Of a stretch of DNA of 64,000 nt, positions 32,011-42,700 are shown in pieces; the first letter of the stretch is position 1; every line of letters begins with the position of its first letter. The DNA comes from Tolypeutes matacus (lineage: Eukaryota; Chordata; Mammalia; Cingulata; Chlamyphoridae): positions 28,573,763 through 28,637,762 of the forward strand of contig JAKSZT010053883.1 in NCBI GenBank assembly GCA_026826555.1, given 5' to 3'. The notes under the pieces are model-generated. The model made no database searches. It was not told the origin of the DNA and was given only the letters and a program-made list of their open reading frames with translations. A program made the position numbers and the translations under genes.

Positions 32011-32099
32011 AAAACAGCATGGTACTGGCACAAGGACAGACATATAGACCAATGTAATTGAAATCCATAGGCCTGGAAAAAAAAAAAAAAAAAAAAAAA

Positions 32100-33289
32100 G
32101 GAAGACCACATTGGCTATTCTAGGTCCTTAATATTTCTATATAAATGTTAGAATTATTTTGTTAATTCCTGAAAAAATAATCTTGTTTGGGTTATTTTTG
32201 AGATTGCATTAAATCTGTAGATCAGCTTGACTTGAGGAGATTGACATCCTAATAACACTGAGACTTCTAATCCATGAACATGGTATATCCCTTCATTTAC
32301 TTAGATCTTCTTTAAGAATATCTTAAATGCTTCAGATTAGAAGTCTTGTACATATTTACTTGGATCTATTCACAGATGTGTGTGTGTCTGTGTGTGCGAG
32401 CATGCATATGCACACTATGGTAAATGATATTCTTATTTGTTTTATCTTTAATTATTTGTTGCTATTATATAGGCATATCATTGTTTTTACATATTGATCT
32501 TGTATCTGGAGACCTTGGTAAATTCATTTTTTTATTCTAATAGTTTGTTAATTCTTTAGATTGTCTTTGTACACAATCATTTATAAATATTGATAGGTTT
32601 ATTTATTCCTTTCCAATCTTTTTTTTTTTAAGATTTATTTTTATTTATTTATCACCCCGTTGCTGCTTGTGCTCGCTGTGTCCATTTGCTTTGCGTTTTT
32701 CTGTGTCTGCTTGTCTCCCTCTGTTGTCTCATCTTGCTGCGCCAGCTCAACCATGCTTGCAGGCTGTCAGCTCACTGCGCTGCATGGGTGGGCTGGCTTG
32801 CCTTCCCAGGGCCTCCCATATGGTAAACAGGAGCCCAACCAATTGAGCCACAGCCACTTCCCCTTTCCAATCTTTTTAACATTTCTTTTTCTTTCTCTAT
32901 TGCAGTGGCTAGAACCTCCAGTAAAATGTTGAATGGCATGGTGATAGTGAACATCCTTATCTTGTTTCTGACCTGAGGGGGAAAGGGTTTAATAGTTCAT
33001 GATTGAGGAAATGTTAGCTGTAAAGTTTTTTGACAATTTTATCAGAATAAGGAAGTCCCCTTTCATTTCTCATTTGCTGGGGCTTTTTTTTAGATTACAT
33101 TGATTGATTATGCATGTTAAACCACACTTTGCATTGTTGAAATAAAGAAATACTCCTTTTTTTATGATGTATAATCCTTTTTACATATCACAAAAATCAA
33201 TTTGCCAGAATCTTGTTTAGGATTTTTGCATTCCGTACATGAGAGATATTGGCCTATAATTTTCCTTTCTTAAAATGAACTTATAAAAG
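32100..33289 (-). mobile_element. Old L1 ORF2, antisense
   Basis: Antisense L1 landmarks: 'attggctattctaggtcctt', 'gcattaaatctgtagatcagcttg', 'gaccttggtaaattcat', 'tgttgaatggcatggtg' and 'ttctttatttcaacaatgcaa' complement. It abuts the A-run of the sense L1 but covers an overlapping ORF2 segment, so it is a different element. Confidence 0.75.
32625..32861 (-). mobile_element. DAS-type SINE, older variant
   Basis: Reverse orientation in the antisense L1; T-run, 'aagatttattttta', a longer body than the standard copy, head complement 'gagccacagccacttccc'. Duplication cctttccaatcttttt at 32608-32623 and 32862-32877. Confidence 0.87.
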
Positions 33290-34065
33290 GGACAAAGAGC
33301 AATGGGGAGGGAAATTATAAAATGAGTCTAACTCTGTTACATTGGGGAACATATATTCCAAGGTAAGGCCCACTGACAGGGTGCTGAATTCCTGAGATTG
33401 TCTGCCTTGTCTATAGTGTCTAGAGCTTCCCCTTTTATTTGAACCTATACGCATTAAATATGTGTATCAGAGACTTAAACCTTCTGGCTGTTCATATGCC
33501 GTTTGAGCCCTGAATCTCAGCAGAGTTGCAGCCAATACCCACTCTCCAGGTCATCGGACTCATCCAGGACAATTAACAAAATGAGGACGATGGACAACTC
33601 CCATCCCAAAAAACCAGAGAGTTTTTACAACTACAAGCAAGACTGTTCCATCCATCTGCTTCATGGGATCTAAGCCCACTCTCAATCAGAAAGAGAGTGG
33701 GCAGCAACATCCTAAAATCCTCAAGATTGAGGAATGAACAAACATAAGGTGAGAATGCAACTATGGACTAAAGTAGACTTATTTTTATTCTGACAGTGGA
33801 AGAACTTGTAACATTGATATAAAGGCATGTCCACCAGAGGTTCTGAGGGGAAGGAGAGGAAAGAATAGGTGTAACATGGAGCTTTTTTGGGTCATTGGAA
33901 TTGTTCTGAATGACATTGCAATGATGGATACAAGTCATTTATACATTTTGTTAAAACCTATAAAAATGTGCAGTGCAAAGTGTAAATTATAATGTAAACT
34001 ATGATCATGGTTAGTAGCAATGCTTCAATGTGTTCATCAATTGTAACTAATGTACCACACTAATC
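33290..34065 (+). mobile_element. Family X retroposon, forward, degraded copy
   Basis: Matches the reverse complement of 10450-11190. Shared blocks include 'ctcatccaggacaattaacaaaatgagga' against its 10900-10930 counterpart, 'gagtctaactctg', the 'tctgccttgtctatagtgtct' block, and 'gtaaactatgatcatggttagtagcaatgctt'. The 3' A-rich end is missing or diverged. Confidence 0.7.
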
Positions 34066-34676
34066 AAAGAATGCCACATCTTCTGGGGGAAAGCATCGCC
34101 TTGCTGATGCCTCAATTTTGGACTTCTAGCTTCAAAACCCAAAGCCAATATATTCCCATTGTTTAAGACAACCCATTGTATGGTGTTTGTTTGTTTGTTT
34201 GTTTTTTGTTTTTTTTTACGAAGTAAATTAAGATATTTATTTATATCCCCTCTTTTAGACATCCACTTTATGATTATCCAAGAAACTCCTTCGCAGATCA
34301 TATCTTCAAAATCGTCATCAGGGGCATCCTTAAGTCACCACTATGCTCCCCAAATGTTAACAGCAGCCTATGCTTCAAGTATCCATCCTCCTCCTGTAAA
34401 GTCGGTGATACTCTTTCCACCAAGTTCCTCACCGAGCCAAGGCCAGGCCGCAGCCCTCCTCGCCCTCAGGCCCCAGGATCCCGGGTCCTAGCCTGGCCGC
34501 CGCAGGCGCCTTCCCAGGCTCAGGAAGGCCGCGCGCCCCTGTCTCGTGCACCCATCGTGGGCCCCGCGACCGCACGCCGCAAACAGGCCGCCATTCTCCA
34601 ACCTCCAACAAAAGACACCTTCCGAGCGCGGCTGGCAGGAAAGCTATTTGTTTTAACAGCTAGGAAACTAACACAT
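34066..34676 (+). mobile_element. MLT1/MST-type LTR 3' end, split by a retrocopy
   Basis: 34070-34180 has 'cttgctgatgcctcaattttggacttctagcttc' and 'cattgtttaagacaaccca'. The expected ending 'gttttaacagctaggaaactaacaca' appears only at 34650-34675. The GC-rich block between is an insertion. Confidence 0.65.
34195..34642 (-). pseudogene. Processed pseudogene, parent gene not recognised
   Basis: Reverse-oriented retrocopy inside an LTR end. On the minus strand it begins in CpG-rich sequence, has ATGGCGGCC at about 34590, becomes AT-rich, and ends with AATAAA (in 'gatataaataaat', about 34241) some 20 bases before an A-run interrupted by c/a. These are the marks of a spliced, polyadenylated mRNA or ncRNA copied back. 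From the ATG the frame reads MAACLRRAVAGPTMGARDRG and then meets stops, so no product is expected. The poor duplication (tttgttt on both sides) fits an L1-mediated insertion. I could not match the parent gene. Confidence 0.55.
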
Positions 34677-34835
34677 TTTTTATCTGTTTTATATATATAT
34701 ATTTATATATTTCCATCTCAATTATTTCCTCCAATTTGTCATTTGCCTTTGCATTTTGTAATCTTTTGTCATATATAAGATTTAAAATTTGATGCAGGAG
34801 AGCAGGCGTAGCTCAGTAGTTGAGCACCAGCTTTT

Positions 34836-35411
34836 TTTAAAAAAACAATTTATTGAAGTGTATCATTCATACATGAACAAACATAAACTATAAGTGTTCA
34901 GTAAAAATCGTGAACTTACAAAACAAACATCCATAACATCATACAGGCTCCCACATATCACCCCCACACATCACCCCCACACATCACCCCCCACCAAACA
35001 CCCTGCATTGTTGTGAAACATTTGTTAACAAATCATGAACGAGCATCGTCAAAGTATTACTACTAACTATAGTCTGAATCTTCCTCCCCTATACATTTTT
35101 TTAAAGGATTTATTTATTTACTTACTTTTATCCATTTTTACCACCCCACCCCACCCCACCCCACCCCTGTTTTTGCTGTTTTTGTGTTCATTCACTGGGC
35201 AACTCTCTGTGTCTGTTTTCTGCCCTCTCTTCTCATCCTTCTTCTCCTGTCTTCACTGGGATTCGATCCTCAGAATCTCCGATGTGGGAGAGAGGCGTCC
35301 TACCGCCTGCGCCACCTTAGTTCCTGGTTTTTTGGTGCATCTTGTTTTGGCTCTCCCTTGTGTCACTCTCTTGTTATGTCATCATCTTGCTGCGTGGCTT
35401 GCAGGCCCCAC

Positions 35412-35448
<37 letters not shown>

Positions 35449-35864
35449 GGGAGGTCCTGGGGATCGAACCCGGGCCCCTCCATATGGGAGACGGACGCCC
35501 AACCAGTTGAGCCACATCCGATCCCCTCCCACATGCCTTTTATATTTTTCTTTTTTTACATTTTTACCGGGAGGTCCCAGGGATCGAACCCAGGTCCCTC
35601 CATATGGGAGACGGACGCCCAACCACCCAAGCCACCTCTGTCCCCTTGCAATATCTCTTAAGGTTGACCAGAGATACCCAAAGTTACAGCCTTTTCCCAT
35701 ACAGGATGGTCATATAATAAATCAGGCTTAGTTTTATTACCAGCATTCTAAAAAACAGATCTAGGGAGAAAAACTAGGTCTGGGGACAAATACATGGTTT
35801 CTAATATAGCGAATGTTTAGCCTACCCTGGTTATCACAAAATCAGGATAGCAAGAATATTTGTA
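34836..35864 (-). mobile_element. Composite retroposon carrying a dimeric SINE, copy B
   Basis: Reverse copy of the element at 28201-29091. 34836-35094 corresponds to the 3' block, 35096-35647 to the SINE part, and 35648-35864 to the 5' block ('accagagatacccaaagttacag', 'catacaggatggtcatataataaatcaggct'). Target duplication gagcacc(a/t)gctttt at 34822-34835 and 35865-35878. The extra length relative to copy A comes from a SINE monomer (35419-35527) and a cacccca microsatellite (about 35142-35166). Confidence 0.8.
35419..35527 (-). mobile_element. SINE monomer nested in composite retroposon B
   Basis: A head-only SINE with a long T-run (about 35418-35445) and B-box complement 'gatcgaacccgggcccc'. 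Duplication cccacatgcctttt occurs just before it and after it (35528-35541). Confidence 0.8.
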
Positions 35865-35964
35865 GAGCACCTGCTTTTGATGTACGAGGTCCTGGGTTCG
35901 ATCTCCAGTGGGTGCCTCCTAAAAAATAAAAATAATAATACTTTTAAAAATAAAAAAAATTTTT

Positions 35965-37165
35965 GATACATTAAAAAAAAATGTCCTTGCTGGGTATGAT
36001 TGCTGTGCTCTGCTCAGGAAATGTGTTGGAAAGTATATGCTATTTTTCTGCTCCTTGGAAGAGTTTGTGACTTTTGGTATTATTTCTTCCTTAAATATTG
36101 GAGATATTCACCAGTAAATCCATCTAGGCTTGGAGTTTTCTTTGTGGGACAGTAGTAATTATGGATTCATACTATTTAATATAGAGAGAATTATCTCAAT
36201 TTTTTATTTCTCTTGTGCCTGCCTGGGTAAGTTATGTCTTTCAAAGAATTTGCCATCTCAGCATAATGTTTGCAGCAGTAATTTCCCTCTTGTATTACTT
36301 ATATGGGTAATTTTGTTTTTCTATCTTTTTTCTTCATTAGTTTTGCTAGCCATTTACTAATTTTATCAATTGTTTTGAAGAACCACATTTTGACTTTGTT
36401 GATTTTCTCTTTTGTATCTTCTTTCCATGTCATTGGTTTTTTCCCCTTATTCTTTATTATTTCCTTAGTCTTACTTTCTTTAGGTTTACTTTGTGGTTCT
36501 TTTTCTAGTTTTTCGAAATGGGGTGTTAAATTAATGATTTTAAACCTTTCATCTTGTCGTAGTTTGCCAGGGCTGCGAAGACAAATATCACAGACTGGTT
36601 GGCCTAAACAGCAAGAATTTATTGGCTCACAGAATGGAGGCTGAAAGTCCAAAGCAAGTATCTGCAGGCCCTGTCTCCTCCAGAGCCTTGAGCACTGTGG
36701 TGGTTTGCTGGCAGTCAATCTCTGCCTTCATCACATGGCAATGTCTCTTTCTACTCCTCCTATGGCTTCTGTTTTCATGTCCAAAATTCCTTTACTTCTA
36801 AGGACTCCAGCCAGATTGGATTAAGGCCCACCCTGATTCAATATGACCTCATCTAAAGAGGATCTTCAAAGATATTATTTACAAATGAGTTCACATCCAC
36901 AGGCCCAGGGTTTGGGACTTGAACTTGTCATTGTGGGACATGTGATTTACTCTAGCACTTTTCATTCTACCAATCTTCTAGTATATTTACTTAAAGCTAG
37001 AGTTTTCTCTCTAAGCTTTGCTTTAGCTGACTCTCACAAGTATAATAATATATTTGAAACTGAATGATAAGAAAAGTTCAATATCATTCAGCTCCAAATA
37101 TTTTATTATTTACATGGTGATTTCTTCTCCGATCCATTGGTTATATGAGAGTGAATTGCTTAAAA
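35965..37165 (-). mobile_element. Old L1 ORF2, antisense, split by an LTR
   Basis: 35990-36555 and 36946-37165 are antisense L1 ORF2: endonuclease-RT linker text on the minus strand ('TKEKINKVKMWFFKTIDKIS' at about 36360-36420), then 'cactttttaaat...ccaacaatgg' type blocks. The LTR at 36558-36945 sits between. Confidence 0.7.
36558..36945 (+). mobile_element. ERVL/MLT2-like LTR
   Basis: Contains 'gtagtttgccagggctgcgaagacaaatatcacagactggttggcc' and 'gaatttattggctcacagaatggaggctgaaagtcc', hallmark text of a mammalian ERVL-type LTR, ending near 'cattgtgggaca'. Flanked by interrupted L1; no exact duplication found. Confidence 0.7.
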
Positions 37166-38200
37166 TCCAAACATTTGAGAATTTTCTATTTATATTTCTA
37201 TTGTTGATATCCAGTCCAAAGATGGAATATATTGATGAAACATTAAATTTCACCTTAGAATCACTCTTAGACACATGATGGGGATCCCAACTAAATGCTA
37301 TTAAATCAATTAAACTTAATTTATTTAAGATATGAGATATATGAGATGTACTAGAAGAGTTAAACTGAAACAACTAAAATTCTCAAATAAAGAACAAATC
37401 ATGTTCTTTGGTGGAAAAACATTCATTTTGATATTCATCAAACAGTTATTTGATATGAACTGTTGCTTGCTATTAAAAAATGTTAGTAAAAGCTTATAGA
37501 AAACATTTGATTACGCTTAACTATTTCACTTTTTAAATTAAAAAATATTTTATAAGTAAAGAAATGATCTTTCTAAATTGAAAAAAATTGTATGTGAAGT
37601 TTACAACAGAAGTGACATTTCGGTAAAATATAAGGCAATTAGAACAAGGAAAGGAAAATATTTGCATGACAGTGAATAAAGATTTACAGACAAATAACCA
37701 CAAAACTAATTTCTTAGATACCATACTTTGGCCCTCATAGATTGAGGTATAATCTTGATTAGAGATTTGAACAAATTCAGCAAAAACTGTCATTTTCTGT
37801 TTTTTAATCAATCCCAGAACAGAAAATTTTGAAAAAAGAGGAAATTTAGAAATTCTGTTAAGAATCTAGATATGGGTTGAAGAAATGGTAAAAATCATCA
37901 TCATCATCATCACATTATGAATGATAGTGGTTTATGATTAAATTAAAAATAGTTTGTAATATTTTCTGGGATAATTTATCATGCATGACCCAAATTTGAT
38001 GCTTTAACATAAGTAATTGAAGTCATTCACCAGTGTAATTTGCTGATTTTCAGTTATTAAAACCACAGCTCTACACATATTTTTCTATTTTGTCATTAGG
38101 AAGGTAAATTTGCCAAGGTAGAAGGAAGGAATACATTTTATTTAACAATGCGTTAGCTTAATTTACAACTTTTCAATATTTAGGCATACAGTATATGTGC
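37166..38200. other. AT-rich sequence with no gene
   Basis: No repeat family identified beyond a (ATC)n run at about 37892-37912. Short open frames at 37110-37373 and 37533-37811 are AT-rich and without features. Confidence 0.4.
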
Positions 38201-39804
38201 CTCCATTTGTACTCCTGCCCAGGACACCATAAATATTAGGGGGCAGGTGTGAACCCAGCACCCTAGCCACAAATACATTTCAATTAGGCTGGTGCTGACT
38301 GAGAACTAGGGTTGAGGAAGCCTGGTTTAATGGTGAGAAGGTGAGGAGGTAGGCATGTACCACACCTACAGCAGGAAAGGGCAGACCCAGGAGAGCCCAG
38401 AGGTCACAGTCCCTGAAGGTGGAATGTAGTCAAAGGAGGTGGTTTCAAGGTCAGAGGAGGACACAGGTAGATCTCCACAACCTAGAGGATAAAGTACCAT
38501 CCTCCTCGGGGGATCAGAGGAGAGAGACATGCCGAGGGCAAAGAATCAACTGTAGAGAGAGCACCTTGAGGCCTAAAGAAAGGGAAAAAAAATTCAAGTA
38601 GTGTCTTACAGGCTTCCTTACAGAGACTAGGGAGAAGGCAGGGCCTGGATTGGAGGTGAGGACCCAAGCAGGAATTGGTAGGATCAGAGACAACATAGAG
38701 CTGGCCAAGGGGCGCAGGCACAAATGGGCAGAGGAAAGGGCCAGGACTGGCATGGCCATGGGCAGGAATGGGGTAGAGTAGGGTTCAGAGACCTGATCTA
38801 TGAGGGAGCTAAGGGAGAGAGTGGGGTCCAAGAGAGAAGGAGAAATTTGTTCTCTCTGTGCCAAGAGTAGTTTCCCTGCACCATACCTAGACCCCACAGT
38901 CACAGGGTGTGTTCTGGCCCTGCAAGAGGGACGGGGAGCCTGAGTTTCCTAATATGTTGTTGCTTTAAAAGGCTAACAGATGAACTTTCCCTAGATCCTG
39001 GAGGTGGGGGTGTCTAGTCAAAGACTATCCAGGGCTCCCTTCTTCTCCATCCTGGATTTGGGGGGAGGGACTTGGGTTAAATTCTTAAAGTATGGGGTCT
39101 AAGAGCCCAAAAGGATTGACCGCTCAAAGAAATCTTTCTCTCTCTCATTCCTCATGCCAAAAGTTCCTCCTTTCCGGAGTTGACACTGTGAGAGAGGGAA
39201 GATTCTCCCACACTGTAACTCTGTACAGAGGCTTTCTCTCCAGCATGTCTGACCTCTTAGAGGCAATCAACTCTCAAGTTCTTGTTCCCAGGTCAGACAC
39301 AGACAACTACGTTAGACATGTCCCAAAGGACGCTGACTACTTTAACTAAGGGAAAAGTTACATCAAAAGCAAGATAGTACAAGACCATAGGGATGGATGA
39401 GGCCATGGGGAATCATTTTTCATTTGACCAGAATCAAATTCAGCCTCAGGGACCTCTGCTGGCTCTAGTATGGAGACCAGATCATTCCTCGAAGACCCTC
39501 CTTACACGGTCCCAGGGGCTGGGTGATTCTGCCCAACAGCATGAATGAGTCCATGATGTGAGTCCAGGCTGCTTCCTGGCCTTGGGCCGAGATGCTGGTC
39601 AGTGCTGAATGGGATGAGCCAGCCTGATTCCCAAGGAAGAAAAGAGAACAAACAGTTATTGTGGACCCGCTGATGTGCATTTGGGCTCTCACTTGAGCTT
39701 TCATTTATTCCTCCCAACAAGCAAAAAGGTTAAGATTTGGCTGGTGTGAGGCCTTAGGTGACACCCCTTCTTTTCCCATCATCACCCCCATCAAGTTTCA
39801 AATA
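38201..39804. other. Single-copy intergenic DNA with a MIR remnant
   Basis: Moderate GC, few transposons. 39655-39730 looks like a MIR piece ('tcatttattcctcccaacaa'). Overlapping open frames on both strands (for example 38514-38903) show no domain signature. I see no exon I can support. Confidence 0.4.
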
Positions 39805-39809
39805 GATAC

Positions 39810-40298
39810 TGTGGCAGTTTGATGTAATTATGAATTCCAAAAATATAATTGAATCATGCTTGTAAACTGATCTGTTAATCTGGGCATGATTAGGTTAGGA
39901 TTAGGGCGTTGAGCCCCACCCCTTGGTGGGTGGGGAATTGAATATAAAAGGCAAGGCAAAGGACAGTTGAAGCAGTCTTTTGAGAAGCAGTTTTGATGTT
40001 GGAAAGAAGGCCCCAGGAGAAGAGAAGAAAGCCATTCACCTGATCATCTACAGCTGACCTTGTGAAACAGGAGCTAAGCCCGGAGAGAAACGCAGCCCCG
40101 GGAAGAAAGGAACCCCAGAAGCCTGAACCCTGGCAAATGCTGGCAGCTGTCTTGCTCTAACACGTGGCAATGGACTGTGGTGAGAGAAGAAACTTAACGC
40201 TTTGTGGCCTGGTATCTGTGAACTTCTACCCCAAATAAATACCCTTTATAAAGACCATTTTTGGTATTTCACATTAGCACCCCTTTGGCTAACTAATA
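39810..40298 (+). mobile_element. Xenarthran MaLR-like solo LTR, 489 bp
   Basis: Starts TGTGGCAGTTTGATG and ends GGCTAACTAATA, close to the '...actaataca' end of MaLR LTRs. AATAAA is at about 40235, 65 bases before the end. The 5-bp duplication gatac is at 39805-39809 and 40299-40303 (the match extends to 9 bp, aatagatac, because the LTR also ends in aata). A second copy starts at 63956. Confidence 0.8.
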
Positions 40299-40319
40299 GA
40301 TACCAAGGATAGTGAGAAG

Positions 40320-41040
40320 TCTCTTCTAGGAAAATGAAAAAAAAAAAAAAAAAATTTTTTTTTTTAACCATATTTGCAGTTGGAATGCAGACATATTCAG
40401 ATATATCTAGAGGAACTGGGGAGCAATAGGAATCCAAATTCAAGAAAAGGCAGGCAACAATACTGAGTGAAGGTGAGAGTGTGGTAAAGTGGGGGCTGTT
40501 ACATGCTGTCAATAAGTATGTAATTGGTGTGACATTTTTTGAGACAATTTGGTGAGGTACTTAAAAAATTTAAGTGCACAAACATATTTTTTGACACAGC
40601 AACGTTAACATGAATTTATTCTACAGATTTACAACTATGCAAAGGTTTGTAGACAAGGACATTCATTGCAGCATTTTTTATATCAGCTAAAAAAAAAAAT
40701 GGAAATAACATAAATGCTCATGAAAAGGAGACTGAGTAAATAGTCTGCATCTATTTTTAAAAATGAGGTATATGTGCCAATAAGGAAGGATGTATAGGAT
40801 ATACCAAATGAGAAAAGCAAACTGTAAAAGAGCCTTGTGATACTATCCCATTTGTGGACTTTTGAGAAAAACTGATTATATTTGTGATTGTAGTAGAATA
40901 GAAAAATATCTGAAAAGATACACATGCAAGAAATTGCCAACAGTGGCTACTGCTGGGAGACTTTCACTTTCTATTTTACATTCTTCTCTATTTCTTTGAA
41001 TTTTTCATAAGCATGTACTACTTTTAAAATGTGAAAGAAA
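40320..41040 (+). mobile_element. Old L1 3' end, sense
   Basis: After an A/T homopolymer junction at 40338-40366, text such as 'gacaatttggtgaggtac', 'ttgacacagcaacgtt', 'tttgtagacaaggacattcattgcagcattttttat' and 'catgaaaaggagactgagtaaat' is that of a decayed L1M 3' end, finishing near 'acttttaaaatgtgaaag'. Confidence 0.65.
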
Positions 41041-41689
41041 ATTTCAAAGACAGAATAAGCGACCAATGAAAGACACTTTATCAAAAAGGAAAGAAGGAAT
41101 TTATCAAATTTATCAGTAGAGGGCAAACTCAGAGAAAAGACATGAAGATAAGATGTGGAGGCTGATTGAATGACACTTGCTGACCCAGCTGACTTGGCTA
41201 CATGAACTTGCTGCTCTTAGTCATTAACTTTAACTCCTTGAGGCCTGACAACCAATAATATGGCTGAGAGAGGGAGTAGTTCCCTTCTGCACTTGAAGCA
41301 GACTGCTGAGTGGTCAAGGCACAAGAGAAGGGAAGGCATTGGTAACCAGAGCCACTGGCAGGATGTGCACCCTGTGACAGAGCCCCATTTCAGCTGAAGC
41401 TGAAGGCAGTAAGTCTGGCTGCTTCCTGTCCCAGCTAATAGCAGGATGGTCCTCCAGGCTGGTTACCATCAAGTCTTGGCACAGGAGTCTTGGCACAGTG
41501 CAGGCGATGGTAGAGTTGTAGGTATTCAGCAACTGCACAGAGAAGCACTCATCAGCACTGGGTCAGGAATGCATGTGTGTAAGACAAGCTTGGAGGATTC
41601 CAGAAATACTTGAGGAAAATCTACCAGAGACTGGAAAGTCTGAGTGACTACTTGAGCATTTTAAGCCAGTGACATTCAGGTTTCATGCA
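41041..41689. other. Single-copy sequence, no gene
   Basis: Nothing recognised. The 74-codon reverse open frame at 41314-41538 has no family features. Confidence 0.35.
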
Positions 41690-42545
41690 TTCATCTAATA
41701 TACTGAGGTCTTACGATGTGCAAGGTACAGAAACAAGCACTGGGGCACAGCAGTGAACAAAGCAAACATGTTATTAGGTTGAACCATATGAAAATGAAAC
41801 ATGGAATTTATTAAATTGAGTTGGATGAAAATGAAATTGCCAATAGTCAACCTTTGGGGACTGATAAAAATGGCAATTTCATAAGGATCAACATAAATAC
41901 ATTCTGGCAAGAGAGAAAAAAACTAATTACTCAAGTAATTGTTTAATTACAATTGTTAAAAAGAGTTATGAAAGAGCATTTGGATCTGATCCAGTATAGC
42001 ATGTGTGTGTAATGCTAAGATAGTCAACAAAGACTTCCCTACAAAAAGTGGCTTTTGAGGAAGTGAGGATGAAGAGGAATTCACTTAGTGAAGGGAATAA
42101 TTTAGTGAAGCAAAGTCAGGTGCAAAGTCCTTGAGGGGTAGGAAACTAGTAGTTTCCAGCGACTGAGACCAAGGTAAGTGCGGGCCGAGTCCAGAGAGAG
42201 GATGAGGCTGGGAGGCAGGCAGGAGCCAGGTCAGGCAGGGCCTCGTAGGTCGTGTTTAGGACATTGCGTTTTATTCCCAATAGGTTTTTTTTTTTTAAAG
42301 ATTTTTTTTATATTTTATTTATTTATTCATTTATCCCCCCCCCTTGCTGCTCGTGCTCGCTGGGTCAGCCAACCACGCCGTAAGGGCCGGCCCGCCCCCA
42401 CCAGGAGGCCCCGGGAACCAGGAGGCCCCGGGAACGGAACCCGGGGCCTCCCACATGGTAAACGGGAGCCCCACTGATTGAGCCACAGCCGCTTCCCCCA
42501 ATAGGTTTTTAAAATTACGGCCTGCTATCTTTACCGAAAGGCTGG
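41690..42545 (+). repeat. Ancient mammal-wide repeat, split by a DAS SINE
   Basis: 41690-41765 ('cattcatctaatatactgaggtcttacgatgtgcaaggtac ... gcacagcagtgaacaaagcaaac') and 42030-42290 ('gaagtgaggatgaagaggaattc', 'gggcctcgtaggtcgtgtttaggacattgcg') follow the order of an old long repeat widespread in mammals. It resumes after 42497. I cannot give the family name with confidence; related pieces are at 14340, 15850, 56860 and 59830. Confidence 0.45.
42291..42496 (-). mobile_element. DAS-type SINE with a small internal duplication
   Basis: Reverse copy; duplication cccaatag(g)ttttt at 42276-42290 and 42497-42510. Inside, 'ccaggaggccccgggaac' occurs twice in a row at 42399-42434, a 17-18 bp tandem copy next to the B-box. 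Confidence 0.92.
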
Positions 42546-42700
42546 CTTGGCCCAAACTACATTCAGGTTACAAAGAATGCTCTTAAACCCGTTTACGGAT
42601 TAACTCAACGCAGAGGTCCACAGTTATGCTGCTGCCAAGTGGTTGCGTCAGGACTGGAAGAGTTTGCTCTCCTGCCTGGATGCCTCCAGGAGAGTGGCTT

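Larger units (their letters stand above)
27153..32073 (+). mobile_element. Older L1 with four nested insertions
   Basis: The L1 leader (27153-27500, 'gccaaaatggcggcgtaagac') runs directly into the ORF2 endonuclease near 27530 ('ttggataaaaaagcattacccaactatatgcc'), so ORF1 is absent. ORF2 continues as separate pieces 27530-28200, 29105-29373, 29601-30359, 31021-31812 and 32022-32073, each rejoined cleanly when the insert between is removed. RT text is visible at 29841-30104 ('INKSPGSVSFIGEFYPTL'). It breaks off in the C-terminal region, followed by a long A-run at 32077-32099. Confidence 0.8.
34798..35962 (+). mobile_element. tRNA-SINE split by composite retroposon B
   Basis: The left part (34798-34835, 'agcaggcgtagctcagtagttgagcacc') and right part (35865-35962, with 'ggtcctgggttcgatctccag' and an A-rich tail) form one SINE when the insert is removed. 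Left and right junctions share gagcacc(a/t)gctttt. Confidence 0.8.

Noticed and set aside
31549..32109. 186-codon minus-strand frame
   Set aside because: It runs across a young DAS SINE and its A-tail plus L1 text; the same peptide pieces appear wherever this SINE is in reverse (for example near 60-250 and 55868-56200).
35035..35661. 208-codon plus-strand frame with Phe-rich stretches
   Set aside because: It is a translation of the reverse dimeric SINE and its poly-T runs; the same text occurs at 2842-3348.
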